This document shows, piece after piece, positions 12,491 to 22,707 of a DNA stretch of 64,000 nt. The stretch's first letter is position 1; the number at the start of each line of letters is the position of its first letter. A program made the position numbers and the translations under genes. The DNA is from Azadirachta indica (taxonomy: Eukaryota; Streptophyta; Magnoliopsida; Sapindales; Meliaceae), in NCBI GenBank assembly GCA_022749755.1, contig CM040446.1, positions 922,966 through 986,965 of the forward strand, written 5' to 3'. Below the pieces are notes generated by a model. That model searched no databases and was not told the DNA's origin. It saw only the letters and a program-made list of their open reading frames with translations.

Positions 12491-12645
12491 TTAATTTTTG
12501 GAAGCATCATCTGCAACACAATTGTACTAAATTTTCTCACTATTGATGAAAACTTGTATGTGAAAAGTGCATGCCAGCATTACAAACCCATCATGGCAAC
12601 ATTTTTCTATAGTAAAAAGATTACCATAACAACTACTAGAAAAGG
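12491..12645 (-). pseudogene. prolamin-like gene fragment (C-terminal half)
   Basis: On the minus strand the sequence reads as the C-terminal half of the cluster's prolamin-like protein: CCHDGFVMLACTF, QVFINSEKI, a TAG stop where the intact copies have Trp, then YNC and SKN before the final stop. It is the same relative position as the intact CHDRFVLISLF and QVFTKSEKVWEYC. There is no N-terminal part or signal peptide. A sister fragment is at 25563-25738. Confidence 0.65.
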
Positions 12646-13539
12646 TTTCAATTTTAAATAAAAAACCTAAGAGTTATTTCAACATATATATCACATTAAC
12701 GTCAAACTAACCTAAGGGTTATTTGCCCACTTTTTTAAAACTAAGGGGACTATTTGGTAGGCTCCAAAAATCTAAGGATATTTACTGTTTTTTGAAAATT
12801 TAGGGGTACGAAGCAAAATCTCAAAATTAAAATAAGCAAGCATTTTAGTCGCAAGATTTGATCTAATACTCTTATTAGTTATAGTAATTTTAAAAGATAC
12901 CTCAAAAAATCTTAATTTATTGAAAACTAACAATTATACTCTTATGTTATAATAATAATAATAATAATTCAACAAACAATAATCATTAAACCTCTAAAAT
13001 TTGGTAAAATACAATATATTTATCTAAAATATATTAATCAAATAAATAATACTATCTTAATACATTGATGAAATAATTTGTATTGTAAATACAATACAAT
13101 ATAATTATAAATGTGTATTTTTATAAATAATTACAATATAATTTTAATTACATAATAAAATTAAATACAAAATAAATCATAAATAAATATTAATTTATTT
13201 TAGCATTGCAAAATTTATGTCAATCTTTCACGCATTCAATGCTGAAAGAAAAATTAGTTAAATATTAAATTAATCTCTTCAAAGGTTTCCACAGGAGATC
13301 TACTACTTCTAATATTGATCTCTAATAGAAAGCCTCTAATTATTCCTCAGTAGGTTAGTTTCTTAATGAGAAAACTTGTAAATGTATTCTTAAATTATTA
13401 AAAAAATTAAACTTTAAAGCAAAAATAAAAATTAATTAATTTATAAAAGTTATAATATTGTTTCAATTCAACAATATATTATATACTATTGCATGCTTTA
13501 CATCGATCATACATGTTTATGCATGGAAAGAAGGTAATC

Positions 13540-13880
13540 CTATTTAAGTAATTTTTAGAATAAGAAACATGTAGACAATATTTCCAAACTTTCTCACTCT
13601 TAGTAAAAACTTGTAATGGAGTGGTTTCATTGTGTCTAAAGAGTGATATGATGACCAAGCCATCATGGCAACGTTTTTCAACAACAACAAGCTTTTTAAT
13701 TACAACAAGTATCAAAAAGTGTTCCATTTCTATAAATAGTGGCAATAAGATCTCTTCCACAATAATGTCATAAAGCATCTTCACATTTTTTGTAAAAGTT
13801 TCTAAGTCTTGGCAGTAGAGACAGGGGTGCAAACACAAGTTTTTCTTCCAATTTACATGTAGCACCAAATACTGATGATA
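13540..13880 (-). pseudogene. prolamin-like/ECA1 pseudogene, signal peptide deleted
   Basis: A degenerate copy of the genes at 16743 and 20312. The C-terminal half is still open (CHDGLVIISLF, NETTPLQVFTKSEKVWKYC), but the N-terminal half lies in another frame, so at least one frameshift separates them. The normal stop after SKN has been lost and the frame runs on to 13479. At the 5' end, sequence equivalent to codons for SSV is joined directly to the promoter-proximal TTAATTGTTTGATGA motif, so about 150 bp holding the signal peptide, start codon and 5' UTR are deleted. The TATA-like CTATAAATTGG is retained at about 13920. Confidence 0.8.
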
Positions 13881-14760
13881 TTAATTGTTTGATGAGTTGA
13901 ATGGTTGAAAGGGATGCCAATTTATAGAAGGAGAAATGTCGTTAATTTGTAATATTTGAAAATGAATATATGCTAAATTTAATTATGATGATAGAACTTT
14001 TAATTATTTATGAAAGTTGGTAATTGAATTAATATATAATACTCTTGACATTATGAATTGACTTAATTATTACTCAAATAAATAATTGAAACACATTAAA
14101 ATTCATACTTTTTTTTTATCTTTTAACATGTTTGTCAAATTTTTTTAAATATGGTTATTGAGATATAAAATTATATATTGACTTTGTATGAACATAAGAT
14201 ACATAATTTTTTCCACCCCTATCACTTAAATAATATTTAATTTCAAATCAATAATCCATTTATATTCTAAATTTCGATTTTATTGAATTTTTATGTGAAA
14301 TAGCCTATTCAATTCTATGGTTATCAGCATAAAAATAATGTTTTGAAATTACTATTTTTAAAAATAAAAAAGTGTTTGACAATTTTGTTAAAAATTAATT
14401 TAATAAGCAATCTAATACTTTATTCAATAATATTTGTTATAATAGTTTGTGTATAATCTATTGTATAAAGAGTGAGTTTATATATAAACACATATTTTAA
14501 TAAAAAAAATTATTACAAAAAATATTCGTTGTATAATTTACTATTAACGGTACAACTTAGCCTATACATGTGAATTTACTCTTTAAACTCATATTAAATA
14601 TAACTAGCTATCTACCTTAAATCTATACAATTTTTCTTTAATATCAAAGTTAATTTATCATATTTTATAATCACTGATATAAGGAATTTATACACACTCA
14701 AATCAACAAAACCAAGTGTCAGTTTTGATACTTAGGTCAAAAAATTTACACTCAACCAAA

Positions 14761-15055
14761 ATGTCTCAAGCGAGCTCGATAGAATTGATCCTTGCATGTT
14801 CAATATTCATAACGGTTGCTCCTGGTCTAGCAGCTGCTGCAGGAAGTGATTAAACTGAATCGCTGGTCTGACAATTGTTTGGACGTGATGATTGCAGCTG
14901 CTGAAAGTTGTCGCCATCTATTTCATTTCTCAATTTTTAAACCCAGATGGGGCCGATTATCCTTGCCTACAATTTTCTTTGTGGTCTGATTGTCGTTGTT
15001 GAACTCAATCATATGTCTTTGCTTGCTGCGGATGTTACACTCTGAGCTACTATAT
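14761..15055 (+). pseudogene. EC1-like signal-peptide gene relic, copy a
   Basis: Begins with a good signal peptide (MSQASSIELILACSIFITVA, then PGLAAAAG) and hits a TAA after about 29 codons. The 5' part, including about 290 bp upstream, aligns to the plus-strand relic at 19104. Downstream of about 14880 the two diverge and I do not recognise the sequence. The similar leader MSQSSY...LILAC at 29348 (minus) ties both to the EC1-like protein there. Confidence 0.5.
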
Positions 15056-16130
15056 TCCTGTTGGGTTATAAATTCTAATGTAATACGTTAGACAGTTTGA
15101 AAATCTTATAGATGTTTTTGAGATATAAATAACAAAGATGTAAAAGTTACAATGAATTTCTTTTTCCAAAAAAAAATGTAATAAGAACAAGAGTAACCTC
15201 GAACACACGCTTTCACTTGATTGGAAATTATTGAAAATAAGTTTCAAATAATTCGATTTGCTTCTCCAAAAAAAATGGCTCGAAAGAACATTTGACTATA
15301 TATGTATATGGTGACAAAAATAATAGAAATCTAATTATATTTCCTTTTTTAAAATTTTATAGTCTTTTCTTATATTAAGGACTTGCTTGCTAGCTAGCTG
15401 TTTAATATTTTTGTGTGAAAATAACTCGTCTTTGTATACTATTTATAGTACTAGTGTATAATACAACAATGTAATATTAATAATTCAATGCAATATTAAT
15501 AATTCCTCTATGTGTAAAACAGGAAGGGATTAGTGAGTCAAACAAAAAATTCCTAAAACAATACTTTCCTTTTTAATTTCTCCATTATTTGATTCCCTTG
15601 TGTATGGAAAGAAATTTACCATTATGAACTAAATTTTGATGATGTGGTCTTTATTATTATGTCTTACTTATTTAGAATTTTTACAATAAATTGAAATCTC
15701 TTTCTTGTCATTTAGTGCATATATGCAATTATTGAACATTGAATTCACAAATGATTAAAGGAAAACTTAATTGACATGTGTAAGATTCATTAAACATTAT
15801 TGTTTACATTTATTTCCTATTCGACTCAGAACTTTTACAACAAGAATTTTGGCTCTACAACATACATATACAGTTATATATGATCAATTTGGAAAATTAA
15901 AAAAGAAATTTTAATTTTGTATTCCGGTCGAACATGGAGAATTAAAAAAAAATTAATGAAAAAAGGTAACGGTTAAGGAGTAAGATACGGCATTGATTAA
16001 GCATAAAATTAAATATTTTATTGCAATAAAATATAAAAGTAAAAATTGGATACTTTTTCTAAATTACAGTAGTATATATTGCAAGAAATTTTATTATATA
16101 TTTTAGCTTCAAACGCATTATCAAAGTGGC
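15056..16130. other. spacer holding only a DEFL promoter remnant
   Basis: No gene. From 15420 to about 15780 the sequence matches the upstream regions of DEFL 1 (10970-11330) and DEFL 2 (25080-25440). 15780-16130 is AT-rich with nothing recognised. Confidence 0.5.
15438..15453 (-). promoter_or_regulatory. orphan DEFL promoter (TATA box and flank)
   Basis: CACTAGTACTATAAATAG on the minus strand, with about 300 bp of upstream sequence, is the DEFL 1/2 promoter. On its downstream side there is no DEFL exon before the relic at 14761-15055, so the promoter has lost its gene. Confidence 0.6.
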
Positions 16131-16742
16131 ATTCGTTAAACTTCTAAAATCTTTGTAAAATACAATATATTTATGTAAAATACATTAATAAAGTAAATAA
16201 TATTATTATCTTAGTAATACATTAATGAAATAATTTGTATTGTAGTTATTTGTAACAATACACAATAATTGTAAATATGTATTGTTAGAAATAATTACAA
16301 CACAATTTTTAGTTGCGTAATAAAATTAAATAAAAGTAATTTACAAATAAATATTAATTTATTTTAGCATTGCAGAATATATGTCAACCTTTGATGAATT
16401 CAATGCTGAAAGAAAATTTAATTTAATATTAATAATAATGAACTGTAAAATAGCGATATAAATTAATTTCTTCCAGCTTCTAATTTTAATAGAAAACATC
16501 TAATTGATTAATTGATTCCTTTGTAGGTTAGTTTATCTGTTGAGGAAACTTGCAAATGTATTCTTAAATTAATTCTTATAAAAATTAACTTGAAAGCATG
16601 CAAAAATTAATTAATTTATAAAAGGTATAATATTATTTCAATGCATTCGAGAATATACATATATATATATATATATATATTACATGCTTTACATCGATCA
16701 CATATATATGTTGATGCATGAGAAGAAGGAAATTCTATATAA

Positions 16743-17150
16743 TTAATTTTTGGAACCGGAAACATCTAGACAGTATTCCCAAACTTTTTCGCTCTTAGTA
16801 AAAACTTGTAATGGAGTGGTTTGATTGTATCTAAAGAGAGATATGAGGACAAAGCGATCATGGCAAAGTTTTCCAGCAACAACAAGCTTTTTGCAACAAG
16901 TATCAGAGAGTGTTCCATTTCTATAAATAGTGGCACCAAGATCTCTTCCACAGTGGTGTGATAAAGCATCTTCACATTTCTTGTAAAACAATCTAAGTTC
17001 CGGTGGTAGAGGCGCATGTGCAGACACAGGTTTTTCTTCCAATTTATGTGTAGCTCCAAACACCGATGATATCGACAACATCATCATCATTATCATAAAC
17101 CCAATAACCTTCATCATCATCGACTGATCAATTCTAATGTTGCTAACCAT
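16743..17150 (-). CDS. prolamin-like/ECA1 family secreted protein A1
   Basis: A single-exon gene of 135 aa. Residues 1-36 form an N-terminal signal region (Met-rich hydrophobic run MMMKVIGFM...SISSVFG). The rest is a six-cysteine prolamin-like domain (ECA1 gametogenesis-related, PF05617 type): YKKC, SHHCG, SDTCC, GKLC and WEYC. This C-C-CC-C-C spacing is the same as in egg-cell EC1 proteins, which are secreted and act at gamete fusion; for this divergent member only secretion can be inferred. Two N-glycosylation sequons (NGT, NQT) lie in the domain and are conserved in position in the 20312 copy. I start at the ATG at 17150; an upstream TTG in frame would add four residues and is not needed. 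A TATA-like box lies at 17244-17252. The gene is about 78% identical in layout to its paralogue at 20312, with no frameshift. Confidence 0.85.
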   Translation of the reverse strand: MVSNIRIDQSMMMKVIGFMIMMMMLSISSVFGATHKLEEKPVSAHAPLPPELRLFYKKCEDALSHHCGRDLGATIYRNGTLSDTCCKKLVVAGKLCHDRFVLISLFRYNQTTPLQVFTKSEKVWEYCLDVSGSKN

Positions 17151-17243
17151 GATGCTTGCCAACAGTAATATTTTATGTATATATGTTTCAGAAGTAGATT
17201 TTTTTTTAATTGTTTAATGAATAAAATGGTTGAAAGGGATGCT

Positions 17244-17252
17244 AATTTATAG
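17244..17252 (-). promoter_or_regulatory. TATA-like box of prolamin-like gene A1
   Basis: CTATAAATT on the minus strand, about 95 bp upstream of the ATG and conserved in the 5' flanks of the copies near 8175, 13920, 20825 and 26940. Confidence 0.5.
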
Positions 17253-18221
17253 TAGGAGAAATGGCGTTAATTTGTATGATTTAAAAACGTATATATGCTA
17301 AATTTAATTTGATTTTAAAACTTCTAATTATTTATGAAGCTTATCTTTGATTAATAATACTCGATCTATAGAGTTAATAACTAAAATAAAGAGTCGAAAC
17401 GCTTTAAAAATTCTCACTTATTTCTTTAATCTTTTAACATGTTTGCCAAATTTTTTAAAATATGGTTATCAAGATATAAAGTTATATATTGACTTTGTAT
17501 GAAGATAATATACATAATTCAACTCCATTGAATTTGATCTAATATAACATATTCCATTTAACTTTATATACTAATAGCTCCTTACCTTTTTAAAAAAAAA
17601 AATTACTGAATCTCTCACACAGAGAGATTTATACCCACAAATAATAAAGGAGTCGCACACTATGTGTATTGTGGGGCTCCAACTCATGTCCCTTGATTGG
17701 GTGGCATCAAAATAATGTTTTGAAGATATTATTTTTAAAATTAAAAAATGTGTTTGATAGTTTTGCTTAAAAATAATTTAATAAGTAATTCAATACTTTA
17801 TTTTTCTAATCTTTGTTAAAATAGTTTATATATAATCAATTTTTAAATTCTATTATATAAAGAGTAAGTCTATTTATATCTTAAAATTTACTCTAAACAC
17901 TCATATTTTAATAAAAAATTTCATTACCAAAACAACTCAGTATATAATTTACTATTAAGGGTACAACATAACCTTTATGAATAAATTAATATTACTCTTC
18001 AACCTCATATTAAATATAATTGTTTACCTTAAATCTAAACAATTTATCTTCCTTATCAAAGTTAATTTATCATAACATTTTTTATAATCATTGATATGAG
18101 GAAAACAAAATCAACATATAGGAAGATTCAAATGACAATTCTTTTTAGAAAATTATACATCACATAAAATAAGGGCAAACTTCTAACATATTAAAATTTT
18201 AATTAAATTTAAAGTTTTTAT

Positions 18222-18824
18222 TGACATGGAAGTATCTGAACATCAAGAGCAAAACTTAAGTGCCAATAAGTTCAAAATTGTTACCCTAATTTACTTAGTT
18301 ATGAAAACACTATCAAAGGGATAATCTCATAATTTAATCTATATTCACTAAGTTAATATTTCAAAAAGTGCTTGGTACCATTGGAAAGTTGAAGAAGTAA
18401 ACTTTTTATAGAACTTTACAGTTTAGCATATGAAATTCTCTAAAAAAAGTTATGACAGCTTCTTCACAACATGTTCATTTTCAAGACGGAATCTAAATGC
18501 ACGAATTTTAAAGATTTTTTAACTTAAATTCAATGTGTTTTGTTTAATTTCTAGATAATAGAAGAATTTAGTGAGTTGTAAGTCAAAATTTTAGCTGTTT
18601 TGGTTTATTTTCGAAGAATTTTAAATATTTGTACTCATTTGTCAAAGTTAGGTATGGTTGTTGACCTAACCATTGAAATTTCTAGTAATTATTGACCTAA
18701 CCTTTGACATTTCTTTCCTTATAAAAGCTAATATAAAGGCTTTAAGTACGTAGTATTAAAATCAAGTGTTTTGGAGTTGAGTTTAATAAAATTTTTGTAT
18801 TATATACTCTGTATTTCTTGGACA
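18222..18824 (+). mobile_element. solo-LTR-like block
   Basis: About 600 bp beginning TGACATGGAAG and ending CTTGGACA (TG...CA), with a late promoter-like part (TTATAAAAGC, TATAAAGGC) followed by a poly-A-like AATAAA, as in Ty3/gypsy LTRs. No protein coding and no second copy in the window. There is no target duplication: the left flank continues unit 3 while the right flank resumes an earlier part of the unit, so it lies at a recombination junction. Confidence 0.4.
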
Positions 18825-19103
18825 ATTTTTCCATAAAATGAGTTTATTTATATCCTAAAATTTATTTAAATACTCATATTTTAATAAAAAAATTATTATA
18901 GAAAATACTCGTTATATAATTTACTATTAAGGATACATGCAACTTGGCCTATACATGTGTATTAAATATAACTATCTTCCTTAAATCTAAACAATTTCTC
19001 TTTAATATCAAAGTTAATTTATTATATTTTATAGTCATTGATATAAGGAATACACTAAGTGTAAGCTTTGATATTTAGGACAAAAAATTTACACTCAACC
19101 AAA

Positions 19104-19417
19104 ATGTCTCAAGCGAGCTCGATAGAGTTGATCCTTGCATGTTCAATATTCATAAAGGTTGCTCCAGGTGCACGAACTGAACAAATTGAATCATTGTTCC
19201 CACTATTGTTTGGACGTGATGATCATGTAGCTACTGAGAAGTGTTTGTCCATGGCTGCGCAAAAGAGGTCATAACCTCATTCCTAAGCCATCGAATCGAA
19301 TTGACAGGCAATGCTGATTATTGCAAGGCCTTCAGTGAATTTGATAACAAATGTTGGCCTAAGGTTTTTCCTTTTGACCTTTTCTTCCCTTGATTGCTTA
19401 AGAATCATTGCACCTAG
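19104..19417 (+). pseudogene. EC1-like prolamin protein pseudogene, copy b
   Basis: Opens with MSQASSIELILACSIFIKVA, a signal peptide nearly the same as at 14761, and reaches EKCLS. The protein then continues in another frame with GCAKEVITSFLSH, TGNADYCKAF and DNKCWPKVFP, meets an in-frame TGA (FFP then stop then LLKNHC), and ends at TAG. The second part matches the minus-strand EC1-like protein at 28932-29285 (GCVQEIVTSF, CWPKVFP, FFPPLLKLHC). One frameshift (about 19245) and one nonsense change therefore disable it. It lies on the strand opposite to most of the cluster. Confidence 0.8.
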
Positions 19418-19890
19418 ATCTTGAAAAATGCTTGGCCATCGCCATTCTCCAAAAACTAAAAGTGCAATTGATCACTTTTAATTTATAACTGCAGTTGTTG
19501 GATCTTTTCATCAACGATAGTCACTATAAATTTACTAGAATTAATTAAAACACTTTTAGAGTCATTATTTTCATGTTACGAGTTCGATTTATGTTATAGA
19601 ATGAAAATGAATAACTAAATATTGACACATTAATTTTATCTAGTTGTCGTGCTTAATTTGTCTCCCATTAATTTTTCTCTAGCTTGCTTCATATGTTCAA
19701 CTTTCTGACACATTAGTTATTATTTATTTCATGCCTTTTCTGCTGAAGATGGATCCTTATACACATCCTGGCATGTAATGTACAAACTATTATACATATT
19801 GATAGCATATGTTATATTAATTTTTATTGATGTTACAATATTGTAATTTTTTTATTTAAAAATATGTAGATAAAATTAAAAAAAAAATCA

Positions 19891-20008
19891 TCAGTCATTA
19901 AACAAACAATGACATTGATGATCATTACCAACTTGTTTGCAAATACCTGCTCTGCATTCGGTGAGACAATAACTCCAACATTTACCATTATTTGGATCAT
20001 CATCTTAT
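19891..20008 (-). pseudogene. DEFL half-exon remnant
   Basis: On the minus strand the codons read DDDPNNGKCWSYC, LTECRAGICKQVG, HQCHCLFND, stop: the C-terminal half of a defensin-like peptide with the GKCW, C, C, C, CHC spacing of DEFL 1 and 2 but a clearly different sequence. Immediately upstream a TAA and then the tail of a prolamin-like gene (TTGCATGCTTTACATGGATCA) replace the rest. There is no signal-peptide exon. This is a third, divergent DEFL lineage in the cluster. Confidence 0.75.
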
Positions 20009-20085
20009 ATTGTTGCATGCTTTACATGGATCAAATATATGTTGATGCATGACAAGAAGGTAATCCTATTTAATAAATTTTTGGA
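20009..20085 (-). pseudogene. prolamin-like 3' end fragment fused to the DEFL remnant
   Basis: Matches the 3' UTR and last codons of the intact copies (GCATGCTTTACAT..., GTTGATGCATGA, GAAGGTAATCCTATTTAA, TTTTTGGA), then jumps straight to the distal flank AAACATCTAATTAATTCC. It is a partial tandem duplicate left by unequal exchange. Confidence 0.6.
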
Positions 20086-20311
20086 AAACATCTAATTAAT
20101 TCCTTTGTAGGTTAGTTTATTTGTTGAGGAAACTTGTAAATTTATTTTTGAATTAATTATTATAAAAATTAACTTGAAAGAATGCAAAAATTAATTAATT
20201 TATAGAAGTTATAATATTATTCCAATATATACAAGAATATATATATTATTGCATATTTTACATTAATCACATATATATGTTGATGCATGAGAAGAAGGTA
20301 TTCCTATTTAA

Positions 20312-20719
20312 TTAATTTTTAGAGCCAGAAACATCTACACAATGTTCCCAAACTTTCTCACTCTTGGTGAAAACTTGTAATGGAGTGGTTTCATTGCGTA
20401 TAAAGAGGGATATGAGGACAAAACGATCATGACAAAGTTTTCTAGCAATAACAAGCTTTTTGCAACAAGTATCAGAGAGTGTTCTATTCCTATAAACAGT
20501 GGCAGCAAGATCTCTTCCACAGTGGTGTGATAAAGCATCTTCACATTTCTTGTAAAACAATCTAAGTTCCGGTGGTAGAGGCGCGTGTGCAGACACAAAT
20601 TTTTCTTCTATTTTATGTGAAGTACAAAACACCGATGATATTGACAACATCATCATCATCATCATAAACCCAATAACCTTCATCATCATCGACTGATCAA
20701 TTCCAATGCTGCTCACCAT
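20312..20719 (-). CDS. prolamin-like/ECA1 family secreted protein A2
   Basis: A single-exon 135-aa paralogue of the 16743 gene, the same length and without frameshift. The signal region (residues 1-36) again has a Met-rich run (MMMMMMLSISSVF). The mature part has the six-cysteine prolamin-like spacing YKKC, SHHCG, SDTCC, RKLC, WEHC. Both sequons are kept in place though changed (NRT, NET). An extra Cys follows the signal region (SSVFCTSH), which may be removed or be at the cleavage point. Differences from A1 are scattered; the core from HAPLPPELRLFYKKCEDAL is unchanged. Its upstream region is cut by a copia relic about 215 bp from the ATG, beyond the TATA-like box at about 20825. Secretion is inferred from the leader; a reproductive role is only a family-based guess. 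Confidence 0.85.
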   Translation of the reverse strand: MVSSIGIDQSMMMKVIGFMMMMMMLSISSVFCTSHKIEEKFVSAHAPLPPELRLFYKKCEDALSHHCGRDLAATVYRNRTLSDTCCKKLVIARKLCHDRFVLISLFIRNETTPLQVFTKSEKVWEHCVDVSGSKN

Positions 20720-20933
20720 GATGCTTGCTAACAGTAATATTGTATGTATATATATTTCAGAAGTAGATGTTTTTCTTTTGCTTTTAATTATTGATGAGTA
20801 GAATGGCTGAAATGGATGCCAATTTATAATAGGAGAAATGGCGTTAATTTGTAAGATTTGAAAACGTATATATACTAAATTTAATTAATTTGATGGTAAA
20901 AACTTCCAACTATATACTTATGAAACTTGTATG

Positions 20934-22707
20934 TGTTACAAATTAAACTTGATTTGAAAATTGGGCTTGTAAAATTTGGGATTAAAAATAGTGTAGCCCA
21001 ATTTCTAAAAATTTGTATGAAAATATTTAAATATTTATGAAATAAATATCTAAATATTTGATAGTAAAAGTTTAAATTTTTGTAAGAAATATCTAAATAA
21101 TTATAGTAAATATCTAAATATTTATAATAAATATTTAGATATTATTATAAATATTTATAGAAGAAGATGTGTAGTCACTAGATTAGATATGTGTTGGCAT
21201 AATCTTAATAACTAGTTAAGGAAGTGTCATAATATAAATGAAGTTGATTTATTTCATTATATTTTTAAGACGCTTGATGATATATTAATTTGTACTACAT
21301 AATTATGCTTAAATTATCTATCATTAAGTACATACTTAACGTTATTTAGTCCATTTTAAATAATTATTTTTCTTTTTAAAAATTTTACTTTTATTTTTTG
21401 CAGATGTTGATGTGTTTTAATATGAAAGACATGAAAATGGAGCATAAAAACACATTCGTTAGCCATCCATGGAAATCACAAATTTTTATTCTTGGGGACC
21501 AAAATGCAAGCAAATGAGGATTAAAATGAAAAAATGTCAACATAGATATTCAAATTAAAAATAATTAAAAGTAAGGGGGCCAATTAAAATATACAGCATG
21601 CGTTGGCAGAATCAATGTCGCGGCCGCACCAAAACATGGAGCGCCTGCGCCATGCCTCCTACCTCCTCAGTGCCACCGCGCCGAAAATATTGTGCTTACC
21701 CCACCTGAGTTCAAACTTAACGATTTTTATATGATTTTTTATTTTTAAATCACCAATAGATGGCTAGAAAGAGAGATAAAAAAGCTCTCTATATGAAAAG
21801 CTTAAAAAACATAGACAAGAAAGTTCTTTACATGAAGGGTTCAAAAATGAGAGATAAGAAAACTCTCCACTTCATCCATCTAGGATTTGATGAAGATGAT
21901 TTTCAAAAAGTTGCAAATGCAATCACAGCCAAAAAAGCTTGCAGAGATACTCAAAATGTGGACAAAGGTACCGAAAAGGTAAAAAAAGTATGTCTTCAAA
22001 TTCTAAAAAAGTTTAGAGTCTATAATTATTAAAGAACTCATGAGTTAGTTACAAGGATATGAAGACAAAAAAAAAGAAAAAGTAAGAGATCTTGGAGCAA
22101 GTTCTCCAAACAAAGTTTACTTTCAAAGAAAACGAAGAGAGTTTTGACAACAAGAATGTGAAAGAGACAATGGCCAAGGACGATGTCATGGACATGGACG
22201 AGGATGGAGAGAAAATTCACCAAATCAAGTTTAAATAGGGGTGTTGGAAATTAAACTTAGATTTGGAAATTAGGCTTGTAAAATTTGGGTTTAGAAATAG
22301 TGTGTCCTAATTTCTAAAAATTTGTATGAAAATATATAAATTTTTATGGAATAAATATCTAAATATTTAATAATAAAATCTAAATATCTGTAAAAAAAAT
22401 TTTAAATACTTATAGCAAATATTTAAATATTTTTAGTGAATATCTAAATATTATTATGAATATTTCTAAAAGAACATATATACCCATTAGATTATATGTG
22501 TGTTGGCATAATCTTAATAGTTGGTTAAGGAAGTATCATAATATAAATAGGGTGAATTATTTCATTATATTCTTGAAAAGTTTGAGAAACTTGTCAAGCC
22601 AAAAATTAGAAATCTATAAGATCATAAGCTTCTCCCTCCTTCCTTGTCCATAATTATTCTTAGCAAATTTATCTCCTTTTGTAATATAAGTCCTCTACCT
22701 TCTAACA
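20934..22707 (+). mobile_element. degenerate Ty1/copia element, 1.77 kb
   Basis: Two related long terminal repeats face the same way: 3' LTR 22242-22707 (TGTTGGAAATTAAAC...CTAACA) and a 5' LTR starting at 20934 (TGTTACAAATTAAAC) that can be followed to about 21270. They differ at many positions, so the insertion is old. The flanks GTATG and GTATA are a 5-bp target duplication with one change. A purine-rich TAAATAGGGG precedes the 3' LTR. The interior has a gag relic but no protease, integrase or reverse transcriptase. The target sequence is seen empty in units 1 and 2 (8275, 14030). Confidence 0.75.
21760..22239 (+). pseudogene. copia gag (UBN2-type) relic
   Basis: The first frame (to 22032) contains VANAITAKKACRDTQNVDKG and TEKVKKVCLQILKK, matching the AKEAWDxLxxxYxGxxKVKxxRLQ part of copia gag. 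After an internal deletion, other frames give ELMSxLQGYEDKK and a Gly/Arg-rich GQGRCHGHGRGWRE tail like that before the zinc knuckle. The repeated KALYMKSL, KVLYMKGS and KTLHFI at the start are three short internal repeats. Broken by stops. Confidence 0.65.

Larger units (their letters stand above)
7441..12900 (-). repeat. tandem unit 1 of the prolamin-like/DEFL cluster
   Basis: Starts at the TTATTGAATACTAACAATTA landmark that recurs near 12910 and 26015. In order it holds: the 3' flank of a prolamin-like gene, a scar where that gene is missing (about 8110-8125), its 5' flank with a TATA-like CTATAAATCA (about 8175), about 2 kb of spacer that aligns to 22.8-24.5 kb, DEFL gene 1, a hAT-type MITE, and a broken prolamin-like fragment. 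Apart from DEFL 1 and the relic, 7441-10515 has no gene. Confidence 0.6.
12900..15780 (-). repeat. tandem unit 2 of the cluster
   Basis: Begins with the same landmark as units 1 and 5 and contains a broken prolamin-like gene (13540-13880), spacer, a plus-strand signal-peptide gene relic (14761) and an orphan DEFL promoter (about 15440). The DEFL body itself is missing. Spacer 13880-14760 aligns to 17160-18060, and 14470-14860 aligns to 18836-19200. Confidence 0.55.
16130..19830 (-). repeat. tandem unit 3 of the cluster (rearranged)
   Basis: The first part (16130-18222) holds an intact prolamin-like gene and its upstream spacer; the spacer is nearly the same as 26840-27930. It is then broken by an LTR-like block, after which the unit restarts (18836 on) at an earlier point and follows unit 2, including the plus-strand EC1-like relic. 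It ends near the DEFL half-exon at 19891. A TA microsatellite lies at about 16660-16680. Confidence 0.55.
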
